Positions 1 to 5,655 of a stretch of 8,231 nucleotides of DNA are shown piece after piece. Within the stretch, counting starts at the first letter, position 1, and every line of letters starts with the position of its first letter. The notes beneath the pieces were generated by a model. That model made no database searches. It was not told the DNA's origin and saw nothing but the letters and a program-made list of their open reading frames with translations. The position numbers were made by a program, and so were the translations under genes. Source of the DNA: Pseudomonas sp. (GTDB lineage Bacteria > Pseudomonadota > Gammaproteobacteria > Pseudomonadales > Pseudomonadaceae); contig JAQZAY010000155.1 of the NCBI GenBank assembly GCA_029239415.1, forward strand, positions 1 through 8,231. The letters are read 5' to 3'.

Positions 1-177
1 CGCACGCGCAGAAGCCCGCGGGCGCTTCCGCCAGGCCAGTACTCCTATGTGCCGGCCTCGATGCTGAGAACTGAGGAACTGGCGGCCTTCGTAGGTCCGC
101 TTGTCTCCCCCGCACTGATCGAAACAACCCGGAACGGTCGGCGCGTCCACCGCCGCGATTCCAGACTGAGGGGCTAA
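1..177 (+). CDS. 3' end of an unknown upstream gene (partial, 58 codons visible)
   Basis: This frame is open from the first base of the window to a TAA at 175-177. The other two + frames hit stops within the first hundred bases, so this is most likely the C-terminal part of a gene that starts to the left. The visible tail is rich in arginine and ends in a basic stretch (TTRNGRRVHRRDSRLRG). Before that is a short helical-looking segment (SMLRTEELAAFVGPLV). The basic tail would suit a nucleic-acid-binding protein, but no family can be recognised from 58 residues. The stop lies two bases before the next start at 180, as expected for consecutive genes in one operon. The start is outside the window. 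Confidence 0.5.
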   Translation, partial: RTRRSPRALPPGQYSYVPASMLRTEELAAFVGPLVSPALIETTRNGRRVHRRDSRLRG

Positions 178-179
178 AG

Positions 180-470
180 ATGACCACTTTTCAACAGCGC
201 TTTTCTGCGCTGACGGGATCGGCTTGCCCGGAGAAAGCCACAGAGCTGTTTTACGTGAGCCACCCCAAAGCCGAACGCGCCTTGCTGGGGCCATTCCTGA
301 GCCATGCCGATGCGGAGTGCGGGCGCGTGGTGCTGCGCAGCGCTGACGCCCTGGTGACAGCGTGTCTCGTTGAATCACTGGACGAGCTGACCTACTGGCA
401 CGCGGAGAACAATGGCCAAGTTTGCCGGGCATTCGCTGGTGCTGACTGCCTGGGGGTGGAGCATGGCTAA
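180..470 (+). CDS. Small unknown phage-type protein (96 aa)
   Basis: I do not recognise a family for this 96-residue protein. It is acidic to neutral with no signal peptide or membrane segment. Four cysteines (residues 16, 47, 62 and 82) are spread out rather than arranged as a zinc site, and a fifth (89) is near the C-terminus. The start at 180 follows a GAGGGG-like ribosome binding site at about 167-172, and it sits directly after the stop of the upstream partial gene. Its own stop (468-470) lies inside the start of the next gene, which begins at 463. It is the first complete gene of the replication operon. Its position before a primase and helicase suggests an accessory or regulatory role in replication, which is inference from context only. 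Confidence 0.7.
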   Translation: MTTFQQRFSALTGSACPEKATELFYVSHPKAERALLGPFLSHADAECGRVVLRSADALVTACLVESLDELTYWHAENNGQVCRAFAGADCLGVEHG

Positions 471-690
471 GGTCACGCCTATTCGCCGCAAGAGCGCCGG
501 TGGTCCGCCTGCTAATGGCGCTCACATCGACAGCGCCAGCTATGCCCTGCTGGTGGAAACCCTGGTGGGCTTCTTGGAACTGCGCATTGCCGAGGGTGAC
601 GCTGGCCGTCACAGCATCGAGCTGGAGCGTCTGACCAATCAACTGGAGCGGCTGGCCAAGCGCTTTACGCCACCCCAGGGGGCCGCATGA
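463..690 (+). CDS. Small helical unknown protein upstream of the primase (75 aa)
   Basis: This is a 75-residue protein with a basic N-terminus (MAKVTPIRRKS) followed by a helical region. The second half (about residues 44-67) has a heptad-like pattern of Leu with Glu/Arg (SIELERLTNQLERLAKR), consistent with a short coiled coil. I chose the ATG at 463 over the in-frame ATG at 412. The 463 start has a GGTGGA ribosome binding site just before it and overlaps the previous stop by only eight bases, whereas the 412 start would overlap by 59 bases. The gene ends in an ATGA overlap (687-690) with the primase gene, which implies translational coupling. No known family is recognised. A small oligomerising partner of the replication proteins is possible but unproven. 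Confidence 0.7.
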   Translation: MAKVTPIRRKSAGGPPANGAHIDSASYALLVETLVGFLELRIAEGDAGRHSIELERLTNQLERLAKRFTPPQGAA

Positions 691-1577
691 CTGACGCGAC
701 GATCCTTTTCCGTAACGCTCTCCAGTCGGCCTACGGGACGCTTGATTGGCTACCCCTGGACGATGGCGAAATTCACCGCTTTCACGTCCCCGGCGACAAG
801 CCCGGCACGCTCAATGGCTGGTACTGCCTGTTTGCCGATGGCATCGCCTCGGGTGCGTTTGGGAGCTGGAAGACAGGCGGCACCAGCACATGGTGTAGCC
901 GTGAGCCGGTCGATGCCCGAGAGGCCGAGCAGGTGCGCCAGCGCATCGAGCAGGCCCGACGCCAGCGGGAAGCCGAACGGCAGCGGCGCCAGCTCAAAGC
1001 AGCGGGCTTGGCGCAACGCTGGTGGCGTGATGCGCGGCGCTCTGACCCGGCCCACCCCTACCTGGTCGCCAAGGGCATTCGTGCCCACGGTCTGCGCCAG
1101 CGCGGTGACGACCTGCTGATTCCGCTGTACGCCGGCGGTGTGCTGGTAAACCTGCAACGGATCGCCCCGGACGGCGACAAACGCTTCCTGTATGGGGGCC
1201 GGATCAAAGGCGCCTATTCGCCACTGGGCCGGATTACCTTGGGCAACCCGCTGTGCATCTGCGAGGGCTGGGCCACGGGCGCGACTCTGCACGCTAGCGG
1301 CTACACCGTCGCGTGCGCAATGAACGCCGGGAACCTGAAGGCGGTGGCGCTGGCGCTGCGAGCCGCCCATCCGGACACGGAAATAATCATCGCCGGCGAC
1401 GACGACCGACAGACCGAGGCTGATGGCAAGGGAAACCCAGGGCGTACCGCCGCCAATGAGGCCGCAGTCGCGTGCGCCGGTCTGGTGACCTTCCCCGAGT
1501 GGCCAGCCAATGCGCCGCTAACCCTTTCCGACTTCAACGACCTCGCTGCCTGGAGGTGCCGCCATGCGCCCGCCTGA
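687..1577 (+). CDS. TOPRIM-domain DNA primase-like protein
   Basis: This 296-residue protein has a C-terminal TOPRIM domain, the metal-binding catalytic fold of DnaG-type primases and topoisomerases. The glutamate motif ICEGWATG is at residues 191-198 (E193), and the acidic DxD motif lies in IIAGDDDRQ (D238-D240). The tail motif SDFNDL (281-286) is common in phage TOPRIM proteins. The N-terminal part (about 42-70; NGWYCLFADGIASGAFGSWKTG-like, with W45 and G57-W61) resembles the N-terminal module of TraC/P4-alpha-type primases. It lacks an obvious CHC2 zinc finger. Residues 73-117 are strongly charged and probably form a long helix linker. The likely role is primer synthesis for the element's own replication in the cytoplasm, working with the helicase that overlaps its end by 14 bp. 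The ATG at 687 overlaps the previous stop. The TOPRIM assignment is secure; primase activity is inferred. Confidence 0.9.
   Translation: MTDATILFRNALQSAYGTLDWLPLDDGEIHRFHVPGDKPGTLNGWYCLFADGIASGAFGSWKTGGTSTWCSREPVDAREAEQVRQRIEQARRQREAERQRRQLKAAGLAQRWWRDARRSDPAHPYLVAKGIRAHGLRQRGDDLLIPLYAGGVLVNLQRIAPDGDKRFLYGGRIKGAYSPLGRITLGNPLCICEGWATGATLHASGYTVACAMNAGNLKAVALALRAAHPDTEIIIAGDDDRQTEADGKGNPGRTAANEAAVACAGLVTFPEWPANAPLTLSDFNDLAAWRCRHAPA
1552..1557 (+). promoter_or_regulatory. Strong ribosome binding site of the DUF927 gene
   Basis: The hexamer GGAGGT lies six bases before the ATG at 1564, inside the coding end of the primase gene. It fixes the helicase start and shows the helicase can recruit ribosomes on its own as well as by coupling. 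Confidence 0.75.
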
Positions 1578-3363
1578 TACCAATGTCATCAACCTGCGCC
1601 CCGAGGCACCTAAGGTGGAGCCTGACCGCCCGTGCTGGGGCGTGTACGAACACTGGGTGACCAATGAGAAGGGCCGTAGGCTCAAGCCCGGCGTGTACTG
1701 GCACGGCTTCAAACGCAGCGCCAGCGACGATGACAGCGATGACGACAAGGGCGACCGCCCGATCACTGACGAGTGGGTCGCTACGCCCGTGATTGTCGCC
1801 GCTCGCACAACCAATAGCGACGACGGCAGCGAAGGCCGGTTTCTGCGCCTGCTCACCGAAAGCGGCCCCAAGGAGTGGATCATTCCCATGGAGGTGTTCG
1901 GCGGGAGCGGAGAAGACGCTAGACGCACGCTGTTCGGCATGGGCGTCATCATCGCCCTGAAGAAACGTGGCCAGTTCATGGAGTACCTGCTGGACCAGCG
2001 CCCTGCAGAGGTGTTCGCCACCACCTGCCGCCCTGGCTGGCATGAGTCAGGCGCCTTTGTGCTGCCTGGGCGAACCATCGGCAGCGACAAGGTGCGATAC
2101 CAGGCCAGCGCCAAAGGACAGAATCTTTTCAGTGTACGCGGCAGCCTGGAGGGCTGGAAGGCCGAAGTAGCGGCCAAGTGCGAGGGTAACCCTGTGCTGA
2201 CTCTGGCCATCGGTTGCGCCCTCGCTGGCCCTCTGCTGAGCCTGGTGGGCGTCCTGGGTGGCGGCGTCCACCTGGTGGGCGACAGTTCCAGCGGCAAGTC
2301 GCTGGCGCAATTGATCGGCTCGTCTGTATGGGGTGACCCGGGCATCTTCGCTGCGTCCTGGGACATGACCAAAGGCGGACTGGAGATCGAGGCGTCCAGC
2401 CGCAACGACACCATGCTGCCCCTGGACGAGATCAAGCGGGCTGACCCAAAGCGCGTACAGGAAATGGCCTATTCGCTCGCCAACGGCCAAGGCAAGGGCA
2501 CCATGACCCGCGACCGGGAAGCCCGCGGCAAACTGAGCTGGCGCCTGCTGGCGCTTTCCAGTGGTGAACGATCCCTATCCGAGCATGCAGCCATCAGCGG
2601 CAATGCCGCCCACGCTGGTGCTGAGCTGCGCATGGTCGACGTGAACGCCGGTACCCGCACACACCGCGCCTTCGATGAATTGCACGGCCTGGAGGGCGCC
2701 GACTTCCACCGCCAGCTCACGGTGGCCGTAGGAGCTAACCATGGGCACATCGGGCCGGCATTCGTAGAGAAGCTGCTGGCCAGCGATGACCGCCCCGGTC
2801 TGCTGGAGGACTTCGCCGGCATCCGCGCCCAGTTCGTCGAGGACAACGCCCAGGCCGGGCGGGTGGCGGATCGCTTCGCGGTGATCGCATTGGCAGGCGA
2901 AATGGCGATTGCCTATGGCCTGCTGCCCTGGACGCCCGGCACCGCTCTGGCCGACTGCCAGTTGCTGTACGGCGAGTGGTTGAGCCGGGTGGGCGGTGGC
3001 AACGCCGAGGACCGCCAGATCTTGGCCGGCATCCTCGACTTCATCGACAAGCACGGCAGCAGCCGGTTTTCGGACGTAGAAGACCAGACGCCGGACACCA
3101 AGGTGTTCAACCGCGCTGGGTACTGGGAGGTGGTTGGCACCAAGCGCCTGTATCTGTTCAACAAGTCCGCGCTGACCGAAGCCGCGCATGGGCACGGACT
3201 GGCGCGCGTCGTGAAGGCGCTGGAAAGCGCGGGGGCTCTCGCCAAGCACGACACCGACCGGGACAGCCGCAGGACCAAGAAATACCGTCTGCCTGCCGGT
3301 GGGTCTGCCCGCCTGTATGTGATCGACCCCGAAGCCACGGACAGTGAAGGCGGTGGCCTATGA
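1564..3363 (+). CDS. DUF927-family replicative helicase/ATPase
   Basis: This 599-residue protein matches the DUF927 superfamily of phage and plasmid P-loop helicases related to the P4 alpha helicase domain. Walker A is GDSSSGKS at 239-246. A Walker B-like strand is MLPLDEI at 284-290. A sensor-like strand is LLALSSGE at 328-335, and R357 in ELRMVDV is a candidate arginine finger. Residues 52-65 are an acidic low-complexity insert. The last 100 residues (about 495-590) look like a winged-helix domain ending in the basic TKKYRLPAGG segment. In P4 alpha the equivalent C-terminal domain binds the origin. The start at 1564 has a strong GGAGGT site at 1552-1557 and overlaps the primase gene. The stop overlaps the next ATG (3360). 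The inferred role is to open and unwind the origin, perhaps at the GGGGAAC cluster immediately downstream. The ATPase fold is secure; origin binding is inferred. Confidence 0.9.
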   Translation: MRPPDTNVINLRPEAPKVEPDRPCWGVYEHWVTNEKGRRLKPGVYWHGFKRSASDDDSDDDKGDRPITDEWVATPVIVAARTTNSDDGSEGRFLRLLTESGPKEWIIPMEVFGGSGEDARRTLFGMGVIIALKKRGQFMEYLLDQRPAEVFATTCRPGWHESGAFVLPGRTIGSDKVRYQASAKGQNLFSVRGSLEGWKAEVAAKCEGNPVLTLAIGCALAGPLLSLVGVLGGGVHLVGDSSSGKSLAQLIGSSVWGDPGIFAASWDMTKGGLEIEASSRNDTMLPLDEIKRADPKRVQEMAYSLANGQGKGTMTRDREARGKLSWRLLALSSGERSLSEHAAISGNAAHAGAELRMVDVNAGTRTHRAFDELHGLEGADFHRQLTVAVGANHGHIGPAFVEKLLASDDRPGLLEDFAGIRAQFVEDNAQAGRVADRFAVIALAGEMAIAYGLLPWTPGTALADCQLLYGEWLSRVGGGNAEDRQILAGILDFIDKHGSSRFSDVEDQTPDTKVFNRAGYWEVVGTKRLYLFNKSALTEAAHGHGLARVVKALESAGALAKHDTDRDSRRTKKYRLPAGGSARLYVIDPEATDSEGGGL

Positions 3364-3415
3364 CCGTCATCACCATCCAACGCCAATGCCCGAATCCACA
3401 GGAACCTAAAAACGT

Positions 3416-3643
3416 GGGGAACAGGGGGAACGGGGGAACAGCCAGCAAATACGCGGCCTGTAGCCGTTCCCCCTTATTAAAGTGTTGGGGAACAGGGGGA
3501 ACACAACCATGTTTTTGAATATAAGTGCCTGTGCCCTTCCTGATGTTTGGTTATCACTGTTCCCCCGTTTTTCGGGTGGGGAACACGTCCCCCCGCTGGA
3601 GGCCCCGGAAACATTGGGTGTTCCCCGCGTTCCCCCGTTCCCC
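3416..3643. repeat. Iteron-like cluster: 11 copies of GGGGAAC in both orientations, candidate replication origin
   Basis: The 7-mer GGGGAAC occurs on the + strand at 3416, 3425, 3433, 3487, 3496 and 3578. Its complement GTTCCCC occurs at 3466, 3559, 3620, 3629 and 3637. Several copies are preceded by an additional G, giving GGGGGAAC. The outer triplets point toward each other with 8-9 base spacing, close to one helical turn. AT-rich patches lie between them (3474-3484 and 3509-3528, the latter containing TATAAG at 3520-3525), and a T8 run follows at 3647-3654. P4 alpha binds octamer iterons that I remember as GGTGAACA, one base different from GGGGAACA here. The position directly after a DUF927 helicase with a likely DNA-binding C-terminus fits an origin or replication-control site. 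The repeats are seen directly; origin function is inferred. Confidence 0.7.
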
Positions 3644-3644
3644 C
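3424..3644. repeat. Perfect 16-bp inverted repeat near the edges of the repeat cluster
   Basis: The left arm (3424-3439) is two tandem GGGGGAAC octamers. The right arm (3629-3644) is two tandem GTTCCCCC octamers, an exact 16-base reverse complement 189 bases away. A second 9-bp pair, GGGGAACAC at 3578-3586 and GTGTTCCCC at 3618-3626, lies nested toward the right arm. In RNA the long arms could pair just before the T8 run at 3647-3654, so a weak terminator or attenuator is an alternative to an origin. The genes on both sides are on the same strand and appear coupled, which argues against a full terminator. Confidence 0.7.
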
Positions 3645-3699
3645 GATTTTTTTTCACAGACACATTTGGGCGTTACGGAAATCAGGGCGAGGTGACGCC

Positions 3700-4002
3700 A
3701 TGAGTCTCCTCGGCGACCTGCTCAATCACATGCCGCCGAACGTTGCTGGCGCTGGCAAACCATCCACGGCGAAACGCGCCACGGATCGTCCACGCCTGGT
3801 GCTGGTCGAGCCTGCGCCATTGCCGTCCAGCCCCTACGCCAACGCCGCCAGCGCCACGCCTGAATGGCGCCAGGCCCGCGACCAGTACATAGGCCACGTT
3901 ATGACCTGCCAAGGCTGCTATGCGCCTGGTAATCGCCATTGCCTGGTCGGAACCGAGTTGCGCGCCATCTACGACAACACGCCCATGGAGACCCGCCCAT
4001 GA
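3700..4002 (+). CDS. Small unknown protein with a Cys/His cluster (100 aa)
   Basis: This 100-residue protein has a flexible Pro/Ala-rich middle (about residues 35-55). Its C-terminal part carries TCQGCYAPGNRHC, placing C70, C73, H80 and C81 in a C-x2-C-x6-H-C pattern that could hold a zinc ion. The spacing is short for a classical zinc finger, so metal binding is only a suggestion. I chose the ATG at 3700 because GAGGTG lies at 3689-3694 and the start overlaps the preceding frame's stop. The in-frame upstream ATG at 3547 would run 51 codons through the repeat cluster and gives low-complexity sequence. Its stop overlaps the next start (ATGA at 3999-4002). It is probably co-expressed with the replication genes. 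The family is not recognised. Confidence 0.7.
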   Translation: MSLLGDLLNHMPPNVAGAGKPSTAKRATDRPRLVLVEPAPLPSSPYANAASATPEWRQARDQYIGHVMTCQGCYAPGNRHCLVGTELRAIYDNTPMETRP

Positions 4003-4598
4003 CAACCACACCGACCATGCGCCTGTGCGATATCGCCTTGAAGGCAGGTATCAGCGCCAGCACGCAATTCATCACCACCCGACGCATCTGCCGCAACATC
4101 AGCCGCAATCTCGATGCGATCCAGGCCGAGCGACGTGCCATGCGCCGCCAGGCGGGCAAGCTGAAAGCATTCCTGCCTTTCACCCGTCAGGCCATTGCCG
4201 ATCTGGAGGAGCAGGCGCAGACGCACCGATCGGTTGAGCGCGCTAAGGCGCTGGTGGCGCTGGCCGGGTTTGGCCGGTCGCTGCTGCTCGACCAAGGCGG
4301 GCTGGCTCAAGCCCTGGGGTTCGGCAACCTGTGCGACCTGTTGAGCGTGAACACCGTGGAGCGCGAGCAGGCCAGGCGGGATGGCATAACTAGCCTGAAC
4401 GACATGGTGTTCACCCATGCGCTGGAGGACAGCGCAGAGCGCAGAGGGCAAGACTGGAATGACGCGCCGCTGTTCAACGCCTGCCACGCGGCCATGGCGG
4501 ACTTCATCAGGGATTGTCCCGATGGCGTATTGCCTGACCCGTTCGCACCTGGGGCGCCGTTCGGGCCGAAGCTGCCACCGAAACTGCGGACGGTGTGA
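3999..4598 (+). CDS. Unknown helical, arginine-rich protein (199 aa)
   Basis: This 199-residue protein is predicted to be mostly helical. Residues 28-56 are very basic (ITTRRICRNISRNL, AERRAMRRQAGK), residues 60-84 look like an amphipathic helix, and residues 85-115 are Leu/Ala/Gly-rich. The C-terminal 25 residues are proline-rich (PDPFAPGAPFGPKLPP). There is no membrane segment or known catalytic motif. The basic N-terminal half would suit nucleic-acid binding, which is inference. I chose the ATG at 3999 because it overlaps the previous stop as ATGA; the in-frame ATG at 3939 would add 20 residues inside the neighbour. The stop is three bases before the next gene. No family is recognised, and the position suggests an accessory gene of the replication operon. 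Confidence 0.7.
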   Translation: MTTTPTMRLCDIALKAGISASTQFITTRRICRNISRNLDAIQAERRAMRRQAGKLKAFLPFTRQAIADLEEQAQTHRSVERAKALVALAGFGRSLLLDQGGLAQALGFGNLCDLLSVNTVEREQARRDGITSLNDMVFTHALEDSAERRGQDWNDAPLFNACHAAMADFIRDCPDGVLPDPFAPGAPFGPKLPPKLRTV

Positions 4599-4601
4599 GC
4601 T

Positions 4602-5546
4602 ATGGCCAAGCCAGAAGTGAAACAGTCTGATTCATCCGTGAAGGCGAAACAGAGGGTTTCAGACGAGCAGCGGCGCCTGGTGCTGAACCTGCGCCGCCGT
4701 CACTCGCTACGTGAGGTGGCCGAGATCACCGGCCTGCCGCTGGGAACGGTGAAGACCCTGGTTTCACGCTCCGGGGCGTTCCGCGACAACGAGAAGCACC
4801 GCGCCCTGTTCACACTGCCACCGATCAGCGCCAGCACCGAGACGCTGCCAAGCGTACCTGAGCTGCCGCCGCAGGAGGTGGTCACCGGGGACAAGGAAGT
4901 GGATGCGGTGCTCTGGCTGCGCTCGATCATTGGCACCGGCCAGGCTGCGCTGATCGACCGTGCCATGGAGGGCGCCAAGAAGATCAGGGCGCCGCTTGAT
5001 GTGCTGGAGAAGCGGTACCGGGATTACCTGGTGGCCACCAATCCCGGCCACCTGTTCGTCGCCATGTCTTCGTTCGGATTCGCAGACCTGGAGGCGCTAG
5101 CCACGCGGGCCATTGAGCAGCAGCGGCTGAGGCTGGAGGGCGCCGCCCGCTTCGGTGACGACCTGCTGGCCGACACCGAGGCGGAGACATTCTGCATCGA
5201 GGCACTACGCAGACTGCGGGCTACTGGCCAGTTCGGTGACTTCGACAAGAGCGAAGTGGCTGTTCGGTTCAACGCCCACCCTGAGCTGCTACCCCACACC
5301 TTGGCGGATTGCCTGTACGAGCTGGGGTACTGGGACAAGCTCTACCGGCTGCGCAACGCCGTCGACCGGGACGCCAGCGACGGGCCGGCCGAGGCGACGG
5401 CGCGGGATTGGTTCGTGTTCGGGCTTCTGGCGCAGATCCGGCCCCGCGACAAGGCCGAGGCTTTGGCGGTGTTCCGCTACCTGGTCGCCAGCGAGCGCGA
5501 CGACATGGCTGAATCGGAGGCAATTCTTTGCAACCTGATTGGGTAG
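4602..5546 (+). CDS. Unknown 314-aa protein with N-terminal helix-turn-helix
   Basis: Residues about 20-57 read as a homeodomain-like or sigma-region-4-like helix-turn-helix: SDEQRRLVLNLRRRHSLREV, then EITGLPLGTVKTLVSRSG. This kind of domain is seen in transposase, resolvase and small-terminase N-termini and in phage regulators. A linker rich in Pro/Ser/Thr follows (71-95). The remaining 220 residues are a helical domain without P-loop, nuclease or recombinase motifs that I can see. It contains FGFADLEALATRAIE near 158-172 and a Trp/Tyr-rich patch (YELGYWDKLYRL) near 239-250. The start is three bases after the previous stop. As the last gene before the tape measure gene, it could be a regulator of the following module or a DNA-packaging or recognition protein. 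Both ideas are inferred from the HTH and position. The gene is clearly real; its function is unknown. Confidence 0.8.
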   Translation: MAKPEVKQSDSSVKAKQRVSDEQRRLVLNLRRRHSLREVAEITGLPLGTVKTLVSRSGAFRDNEKHRALFTLPPISASTETLPSVPELPPQEVVTGDKEVDAVLWLRSIIGTGQAALIDRAMEGAKKIRAPLDVLEKRYRDYLVATNPGHLFVAMSSFGFADLEALATRAIEQQRLRLEGAARFGDDLLADTEAETFCIEALRRLRATGQFGDFDKSEVAVRFNAHPELLPHTLADCLYELGYWDKLYRLRNAVDRDASDGPAEATARDWFVFGLLAQIRPRDKAEALAVFRYLVASERDDMAESEAILCNLIG

Positions 5547-5655
5547 TCAGGTTATGCCATTAGCACAGATCAACACCAACGGGCATAGCCCACTACCGGC
5601 GCCAGCGGCGCCACCGAGAGAGCACGATGAGACTAGAACAAGTCAGGAGGGGCAT
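5547..5655. other. Intergenic gap between the accessory module and the tape measure gene
   Basis: This 109-base gap is the only clean break between genes in the window apart from single-digit spacings. It contains GGCGCC-AGC-GGCGCC (about 5599-5613), a 6-bp stem with a 3-base loop but no T run, so it is a poor terminator. It also holds a 6-bp inverted pair TATGCC (5553-5558) and GGCATA (5582-5587). A possible -35 TTGCAA at 5528-5533 has only a weak -10 (around TTATGC) after it. The tape measure frame stays open back to an ATG at 5554. A separate 10-codon frame (5627-5659) ends in an ATGA overlap with the tape measure start. No convincing promoter was found. Confidence 0.4.
5645..5650 (+). promoter_or_regulatory. 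Ribosome binding site that sets the tape measure start
   Basis: The hexamer AGGAGG lies five bases before the ATG at 5656. This is a near-perfect Shine-Dalgarno sequence, and it supports 5656 over the in-frame ATG at 5554, which has no comparable site. Confidence 0.8.

Larger units (their letters stand above)
3360..3703 (+). pseudogene. Small unknown gene split by a one-base frame change, overlapping the repeat cluster
   Basis: An ATG at 3360 overlaps the helicase stop (ATGA) and opens a 52-codon frame that ends at TGA 3516-3518. A second + frame, open from 3464 (GTG at 3482), runs to TGA 3701-3703, which makes an ATGA overlap with the next gene at 3700. Neither half alone fits the operon spacing. 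Joined by a -1 shift or one missing base within 3464-3518, they give one gene of about 114 codons with perfect overlaps at both ends. The product would be low complexity, with GNRGN in the first half, VLGNRGN after the shift, and LFPRF and VPPFPRF further on. These peptides come from the GGGGAAC/GTTCCCC repeats. The homopolymer C5/G5 runs in the overlap make a deletion, an assembly error or ribosomal slippage all plausible. No function is recognised. The DNA repeats rather than the protein may be what is conserved. Confidence 0.5.

Noticed and set aside
1518..2435. Long minus-strand open frame of 305 codons inside the helicase gene
   Set aside because: The composition (Ser/Pro/Arg-rich) is typical of the antisense of a GC-rich gene, and the + strand frame has clear P-loop motifs.
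3496..3525. Sigma-70 promoter using TATAAG at 3520-3525
   Set aside because: The -10 is good but the sequence 16-18 bases upstream is GGGGAAC, with no resemblance to TTGACA, so it is better explained as part of the AT-rich patch.
3416..3643. CRISPR array
   Set aside because: The repeated unit is only 7-8 bases, occurs in both orientations, and has no regular spacers.
3406..3663. Minus-strand frame of 85 codons over the repeat cluster
   Set aside because: It is the reverse reading of the GGGGAAC repeats, is against the direction of every other gene, and has no plausible ribosome binding site or recognisable product.
3547..3699. In-frame N-terminal extension of the 100-aa protein
   Set aside because: It runs through the GTTCCCC repeats, gives low-complexity sequence, and lacks a good ribosome binding site, whereas GAGGTG directly precedes the ATG at 3700.
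5599..5613. Rho-independent terminator at GGCGCC-AGC-GGCGCC
   Set aside because: The stem is only six pairs and no T run follows.
5554..5655. 34-codon N-terminal extension of the tape measure protein
   Set aside because: The extension is Pro/His-rich and unlike tape measure N-termini, and AGGAGG is placed correctly for the ATG at 5656.
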